Below, piece by piece: positions 58,052 to 64,000 of a DNA stretch of 64,000 nucleotides. This stretch comes from Xenorhabdus poinarii G6. GTDB lineage: Bacteria > Pseudomonadota > Gammaproteobacteria > Enterobacterales > Enterobacteriaceae. The translations under genes and the position numbers were made by a program. The DNA lies in the NCBI RefSeq assembly GCF_000968175.1, contig NZ_FO704551.1, forward strand, positions 1,054,001-1,118,000, written 5' to 3'. How positions within the stretch are numbered: the stretch's first letter is position 1; each line of letters opens with the position of its first letter. Below the pieces are notes generated by a model. It was not told the DNA's origin. It did not search any database and was given only the letters and a program-made list of their open reading frames with translations.

Positions 58052-58822
58052 TCATGACCGGTGATTTAAAGCGTGTTGGGCTCGGTAACGATCAACCCAC
58101 ATCGCTGTTGCCCCACAAACAGCAACGGGCATAATGAATAAATTCACGATAGGGATCATGGTCAGTACACTCACGGTTGCGCCAAATTGCAGGTTATCTA
58201 TTTTGTCTTGGCGCAAGGTGTTACGCATGGTGACAAAGCTCACTTTGTGGTTATCAAACGGATAATCACAATATTGGATTGCCAGCATCCAGGCACTGAA
58301 CAGAAACCAAAGGACAGGGGCGATGATTTGACCGATTCCCGGAATGAAGTAAAGCAGTAATAAGACAATGGCACGGGGAATATAATACAGAATTTTTACG
58401 ATTTCACGTTTCAAAATACGGGGAATATCGTTGAGTAGGTCGATAACGCGGCTGTCTGGTGTCGGTACACCGGTCAGCTCGGCTTCCAGTTTTTCGGCCA
58501 GCAGTCCATTAAATGGTGCAGCAATAAAATTAGCGAGTGTGCTAAAGAGATAGGTAAAAACCAATAAGATAGAGATAACCGCTAGCGGCCAGATAAGATA
58601 GCTTAACCATTGCATCCAAGCTGGAATTTTATCGAGAGCCCATTGTATCCAGCCATCGAGTTTGTGATATAACCACCAAAATGAACCGCCGAGCAATAAA
58701 ATGTTCGCCAATAAAGGTAATAACACGAATCTTTTAATACCAGGGCGGGTGATCAGTTGCCAGCCTTGTGCAATATAATGAAATCCATTTGAATATTTTG
58801 GTGGCTTTGTCGAATTCGTCAT
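58052..58822 (-). CDS. cysZ: Sulfate transporter CysZ
   Basis: 256 residues, with several hydrophobic segments ([59 protein letters not shown]). CysZ is a high-affinity proton-driven sulfate channel of the inner membrane. It may compensate for the missing CysP of the ABC system. Divergent from zipA as in E. coli. Confidence 0.95.
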   Translation of the reverse strand: MTNSTKPPKYSNGFHYIAQGWQLITRPGIKRFVLLPLLANILLLGGSFWWLYHKLDGWIQWALDKIPAWMQWLSYLIWPLAVISILLVFTYLFSTLANFIAAPFNGLLAEKLEAELTGVPTPDSRVIDLLNDIPRILKREIVKILYYIPRAIVLLLLYFIPGIGQIIAPVLWFLFSAWMLAIQYCDYPFDNHKVSFVTMRNTLRQDKIDNLQFGATVSVLTMIPIVNLFIMPVAVCGATAMWVDRYRAQHALNHRS

Positions 58823-59045
58823 ATTTTATTATTCTCTCCCGGATGATTGAGACGGTATGATATAGGCAGGGTTTTCTACTGACTAGTCGTTTTATGGGTA
58901 AAAAACACCCGAAAAAACAGCGGAAATATCTCTTTATGATAAGAAAAGTATGTGGGGACTTGCACTTGTCTTATTTGGCAAATACTCTTATCTAAAGAAT
59001 ATTCCGCCGTGGTGGCAATTAATTTAAACAACAGAGATAGCAACG

Positions 59046-59978
59046 ATGCAGGATTTGCGTCTGATATTAATCGTTGTTGGTGCGATAGCCATAATAGCTT
59101 TGCTATTACATGGGTTGTGGACCAGCCGTAAAGAGCATTCATCACTCTTTCGTGATCGCCCCGTTAAACGTCGTAAACAGGGGCATCAGGAAGAATCAGG
59201 GGATAATGAAGGCAATGAACTGATTGATAATAAGCAACAATCGAATATTCAGGCGTCGGTAACCCGGCATTCTGAAGATCGTGCTGAGCCGGTTATTGAA
59301 CGTCGTGCGTCTGAATCATCAGCAGTCATGCCTGATGATGGTTTAGATCCTTTACTTGCAAAACAGCAGTCTGAGGTATCCGCAGCTAAAGGAAAGCGTG
59401 TCGATGATCAACAGGAAGAGCCACAGCTTGGGTTATTCGATCCGGTTGAACCCGTCGAATCAAGAAAAACAGAGGGGGCAGCGTCTGGCTCTGGCGTTAT
59501 AGCAGAGCAACCAATGCCAGCGGAAAGTGACGTACAGACTGATACGCATCGTACTCAAAAAGAGACCGTATTGGTATTGCATGTGGCCGCTCATCACGGG
59601 CAAGCGCTGAATGGTGAGGTCTTACTACAAAGTATTTTGCAGGCAGGCTTCCGGTTTGGTGAGATGAATATCTTCCATCGCCACTTGAACCCGTCAGGCA
59701 GCGGTGCGGTGTTGTTCAGTTTGGCGAACATGGTAAAACCCGGTTCATTTGATCCAGACCAAATGGTCGATTTCACGACACCAGGGATCTCCATGTTTAT
59801 GCTTGTACCTTCATATGGTGATTCCCATCAGAATTTTAAACTGATGTTACAGACAGCGCAGCGTATTGCTGCTGATGTCGGGGGCGTCGTGTTGGATAGT
59901 GAACGCAAGATGCTGACACCACAGATGATCGAACACTATAAGATGCGTATTCGTGATACGCTTAACGTCAGTGAATAA
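59046..59978 (+). CDS. zipA: Cell division protein ZipA
   Basis: 310 residues. N-terminal membrane helix ([20 protein letters not shown]), a charged then Q/E/P-rich linker, and a C-terminal FtsZ-binding domain (about 175-310: [40 protein letters not shown]). ZipA tethers FtsZ to the membrane at the division site. Confidence 0.95.
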   Translation: MQDLRLILIVVGAIAIIALLLHGLWTSRKEHSSLFRDRPVKRRKQGHQEESGDNEGNELIDNKQQSNIQASVTRHSEDRAEPVIERRASESSAVMPDDGLDPLLAKQQSEVSAAKGKRVDDQQEEPQLGLFDPVEPVESRKTEGAASGSGVIAEQPMPAESDVQTDTHRTQKETVLVLHVAAHHGQALNGEVLLQSILQAGFRFGEMNIFHRHLNPSGSGAVLFSLANMVKPGSFDPDQMVDFTTPGISMFMLVPSYGDSHQNFKLMLQTAQRIAADVGGVVLDSERKMLTPQMIEHYKMRIRDTLNVSE

Positions 59979-59997
59979 ATCCCTCCTTTAGTATCAG

Positions 59998-60020
59998 ACC
60001 CCCGCCAGCCGGGGGTTTTT
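59998..60020 (+). terminator. Terminator between zipA and ligA
   Basis: ACCCCCG and CGGGGGT (7 bp) with a CCAGC loop, then TTTT. Confidence 0.8.
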
Positions 60021-60032
60021 CATCTCTGGTAA

Positions 60033-62057
<2,025 letters not shown>

Positions 62058-62257
62058 TATACGCTTTTGGTAACGGAGTTATTGCCTCGAAATGGTTATC
62101 ACCTCGAAATAGTTATCAAAATGTGATCGAGTTGGCTAAAAGGTGATTTTTAGCCGCTCATATAGTAGATTATTGTGACAATAATCCTAATTTACTATTA
62201 GGTATCACATAAAATGCAGATATAAATTTGCATAGCATCCTATTTGGAGTTCTTTTT

Positions 62258-63448
62258 ATGTCCCATATTTTACACTTTGCTCTCGCATTGATCGTGATTG
62301 GCGGTCTGGCGATTTTGGCGAGTAATAACCGCAAAGCGATTAAATCCCGTTATATAATCCAGTTACTGATTATCGAACTGTTTCTGGCCTGGTTCTTCCT
62401 GAACTCTAATGCCGGTTTGGGGATTGTGAAGGGGTTTGACAATGTATTCGTCCATTTATTGGCTTATGCAGCAGAAGGAACCAGCTTTGTTTTCGGTGGC
62501 ATGATTGAAGCGAATTTAGCCTTTTTCTTCCTGAATGTATTATGTCCAATTATCTTCATCTCTGCTTTAATCGGTATTTTACAACACATCAAAGTGTTGC
62601 CCATTATCATCCGGGCAATAGGAACGGTGTTATCGAAAATTAACGGCATGGGTAAACTGGAATCTTTTAATGCAGTCAGTTCATTGATTCTGGGGCAATC
62701 AGAGAACTTCATTGCCTATAAAGATGTGTTAGGCAAAATGTCTGAGCGCCGGATGTATACGATGGCAGCAACGGCAATGTCTACCGTCTCTATGTCTATC
62801 GTCGGCGCTTACATGACGATGCTGGATGCAAAATATGTGGTTGCAGCGCTGGTTCTGAATATGTTCAGTACCTTTATCATTTTGTCACTCATCAATCCTT
62901 ACTCCATTGAGAGTGAGGAAGAGATCCATATGAGCAACCTCCACGAGGGGCAAAGTTTTTTTGAAATGTTGGGCGAATATATTCTGGCTGGTTTCAAAGT
63001 TGCTTTGATTGTGTCTGCAATGCTGATCGGTTTTATTGCTTTGATAGCGGGTATCAACGCCATTTTTCATCTGGTATTTGGCGTTACTTTCCAGGAATGT
63101 CTGGGATACGTGTTCTATCCGCTGGCATGGATCATGGGTATTCCAAGTGATGAAGCACTGAAAGTGGGCAGTATTATGGCGACGAAATTAGTTTCCAACG
63201 AATTTGTGGCAATGCAGAGTTTGCAAGGCGTTGCGGCTGAATTGAGTGAGCGTTCGAAAGGTATGCTGTCTGTCTTTTTGGTCTCTTTCGCCAATTTCTC
63301 CTCCATCGGGATTATTGCTGGCGCTATTAAAGGCTTAAATGAAAAACAAGGTAATACTGTTGCGCGTTTTGGCTTGAAGCTGTTGTTTGGTTCAACGCTG
63401 GTCAGCTTTTTGTCCGCCGCCATTACAGGGCTGATTTTAGGCTTCTAA
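62258..63448 (+). CDS. nupC: Nucleoside permease NupC
   Basis: 396 residues (400 in E. coli) from ATG 62258 with TTTGGAG upstream; an upstream ATG at 62228 adds ten unaligned residues. Concentrative nucleoside transporter with about eight membrane segments; signatures [20 protein letters not shown] and [13 protein letters not shown]. It imports nucleosides with protons. In E. coli nupC is at this map position after ligA/ypeB. Confidence 0.97.
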   Translation: MSHILHFALALIVIGGLAILASNNRKAIKSRYIIQLLIIELFLAWFFLNSNAGLGIVKGFDNVFVHLLAYAAEGTSFVFGGMIEANLAFFFLNVLCPIIFISALIGILQHIKVLPIIIRAIGTVLSKINGMGKLESFNAVSSLILGQSENFIAYKDVLGKMSERRMYTMAATAMSTVSMSIVGAYMTMLDAKYVVAALVLNMFSTFIILSLINPYSIESEEEIHMSNLHEGQSFFEMLGEYILAGFKVALIVSAMLIGFIALIAGINAIFHLVFGVTFQECLGYVFYPLAWIMGIPSDEALKVGSIMATKLVSNEFVAMQSLQGVAAELSERSKGMLSVFLVSFANFSSIGIIAGAIKGLNEKQGNTVARFGLKLLFGSTLVSFLSAAITGLILGF

Positions 63449-63482
63449 TTTCGTACCCAATGAGAGTTAATCAGAATCATCG

Positions 63483-63515
63483 AAAGTGGCGTCTTGGTAG
63501 ACGCCACTTTGTTAT
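63483..63515 (+). terminator. Terminator of nupC
   Basis: AAAGTGGCGTC (63483-63493) and GACGCCACTTT (63500-63510), 11-bp perfect stem, then GTTAT. Confidence 0.8.
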
Positions 63516-63583
63516 AGAGAGTCATGTTTGTTCATAGAGAATGATGTCTGACATGCTCCAGAGCACATAATGAGACCGAGACG

Positions 63584-63802
63584 ATGAATAAGGAAAACCT
63601 GCTGGCGATAGCCAATACTGCCATGCCATTTGGTAAATATAAGGGAAGCGTGCTGATTGATTTGCCGGAAGAGTACTTACTTTGGTTTGCTCGTCAGGGG
63701 GCATTCCCTCAGGGAAAACTAGGAGAATTAATGGAAATGACCCTAGCGATAAAAATTGAAGGTCTGGATGCTCTGGTGAAACCGTTAAAAAAATCCGAAT
63801 GA
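63584..63802 (+). CDS. ypeB: DUF3820 family protein YpeB
   Basis: 72 residues. The family core is complete: MPFGKYKGSVLIDLPEEYLLW. DUF3820 proteins are small and of unknown function, with some annotated as quorum-sensing-regulated factors by homology. In E. coli ypeB follows ligA directly; here nupC comes between. Confidence 0.9.
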   Translation: MNKENLLAIANTAMPFGKYKGSVLIDLPEEYLLWFARQGAFPQGKLGELMEMTLAIKIEGLDALVKPLKKSE

Positions 63803-63928
63803 ATCATCATCTATGTTTTTTATCATCTATGTTTTGCTACGCGTTATTGCCAAATCAGTGATATGAATCCCCTCATCATTTTCTGAATAGCATTAATATC
63901 TCAAGTATGCATGTGATATTAATTGATT

Positions 63929-63940
63929 GTATTGCAATAC
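63929..63940. promoter_or_regulatory. Palindrome upstream of the last gene
   Basis: GTATTGCAATAC is a perfect 12-base palindrome, 38 bases before the ATG at 63978. A possible operator. Confidence 0.35.
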
Positions 63941-63977
63941 GTTAGATGAATGAAATGTTATTCATACGGAGGGTGAC

Positions 63978-64000
63978 ATGGGCTATTTTGCTGGAAAAGT
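63978..64000 (+). CDS. Start of an unidentified gene, cut by window edge
   Basis: ATG at 63978 with a strong CGGAGGGT ribosome site 5-12 bases upstream. Only MGYFAGK is visible; no family can be given. Confidence 0.6.

Noticed and set aside
58876..59145. 89-codon minus-strand frame overlapping the zipA start
   Set aside because: Shadow of the zipA coding start and the cysZ/zipA promoter region; no family character.
62120..62257. CRP site upstream of nupC
   Set aside because: Only half-sites (TGTGA, TCACA) at unsuitable spacing; not enough to claim a site.

Overview
The window is a chromosomal segment of a gammaproteobacterium of the Enterobacterales. The backbone genes read as close orthologues of the E. 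coli genes between suhB and ypeB. Protein divergence, moderate AT content, a protealysin-type metalloprotease and the gene arrangement point to the Morganellaceae, most likely Xenorhabdus or a close relative. That placement is inference; no database search was possible.

Layout. 1-330: 3' end of an IS200/IS605-type tnpB with its right-end hairpin. 364-9840: suhB(-), trmJ, then the complete Isc iron-sulfur operon (iscR-iscS-iscU-iscA-hscB-hscA-fdx-iscX), pepB and a short sseB. 9998-17528: periplasmic alpha-2-macroglobulin and pbpC. 17707-18878: a small accessory island with a DUF2975 membrane protein, an XRE regulator and a small secreted protein. 19281-29035: ndk, rlmN, a short pilW-like lipoprotein, rodZ, ispG, hisS, yfgM, bamB and der. 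29278-30810: an M4 (protealysin-type) metalloprotease followed by a stand-alone copy of its propeptide. 31015-31923: hemF.

31906-47724 is an integrated mobile element of about 15.8 kb, bounded by an 18-bp direct repeat that overlaps the hemF start codon. It carries a tyrosine integrase, an AlpA regulator, an Icd-like small gene, a P4-alpha-type primase/helicase, and a complete HK97-type capsid and packaging module (major capsid, protease, portal, connector, head closure, HNH, TerS, TerL). It has no tail or lysis genes. This is the layout of a capsid-forming phage-inducible chromosomal island (cf-PICI), a satellite that borrows tails from a helper phage. Between its replication and capsid modules sits a tightly packed, AT-rich type VI secretion cassette: an extended Hcp, a DUF6402-type putative toxin and a membrane-anchored putative immunity protein. 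The left end also holds a structured C4-like RNA candidate, a Ner/Nlp-like regulator, a monooxygenase-fold cargo gene and a duplicated scrap of terL.

47891-63802: backbone resumes with ypeA, yfeY, a sulfate ABC transporter (cysT-cysW-cysA) whose cysP position holds only a 49-codon ORF, cysM, crr-ptsI-ptsH(-), cysK(-), cysZ(-), zipA, ligA, nupC and ypeB. The window ends in the first codons of a new gene.

Most worth pursuing: the T6SS effector cassette carried by a capsid-forming satellite, insertion of that satellite at the hemF start codon, the C4-like RNA, the free-standing protease propeptide and the collapsed cysP.
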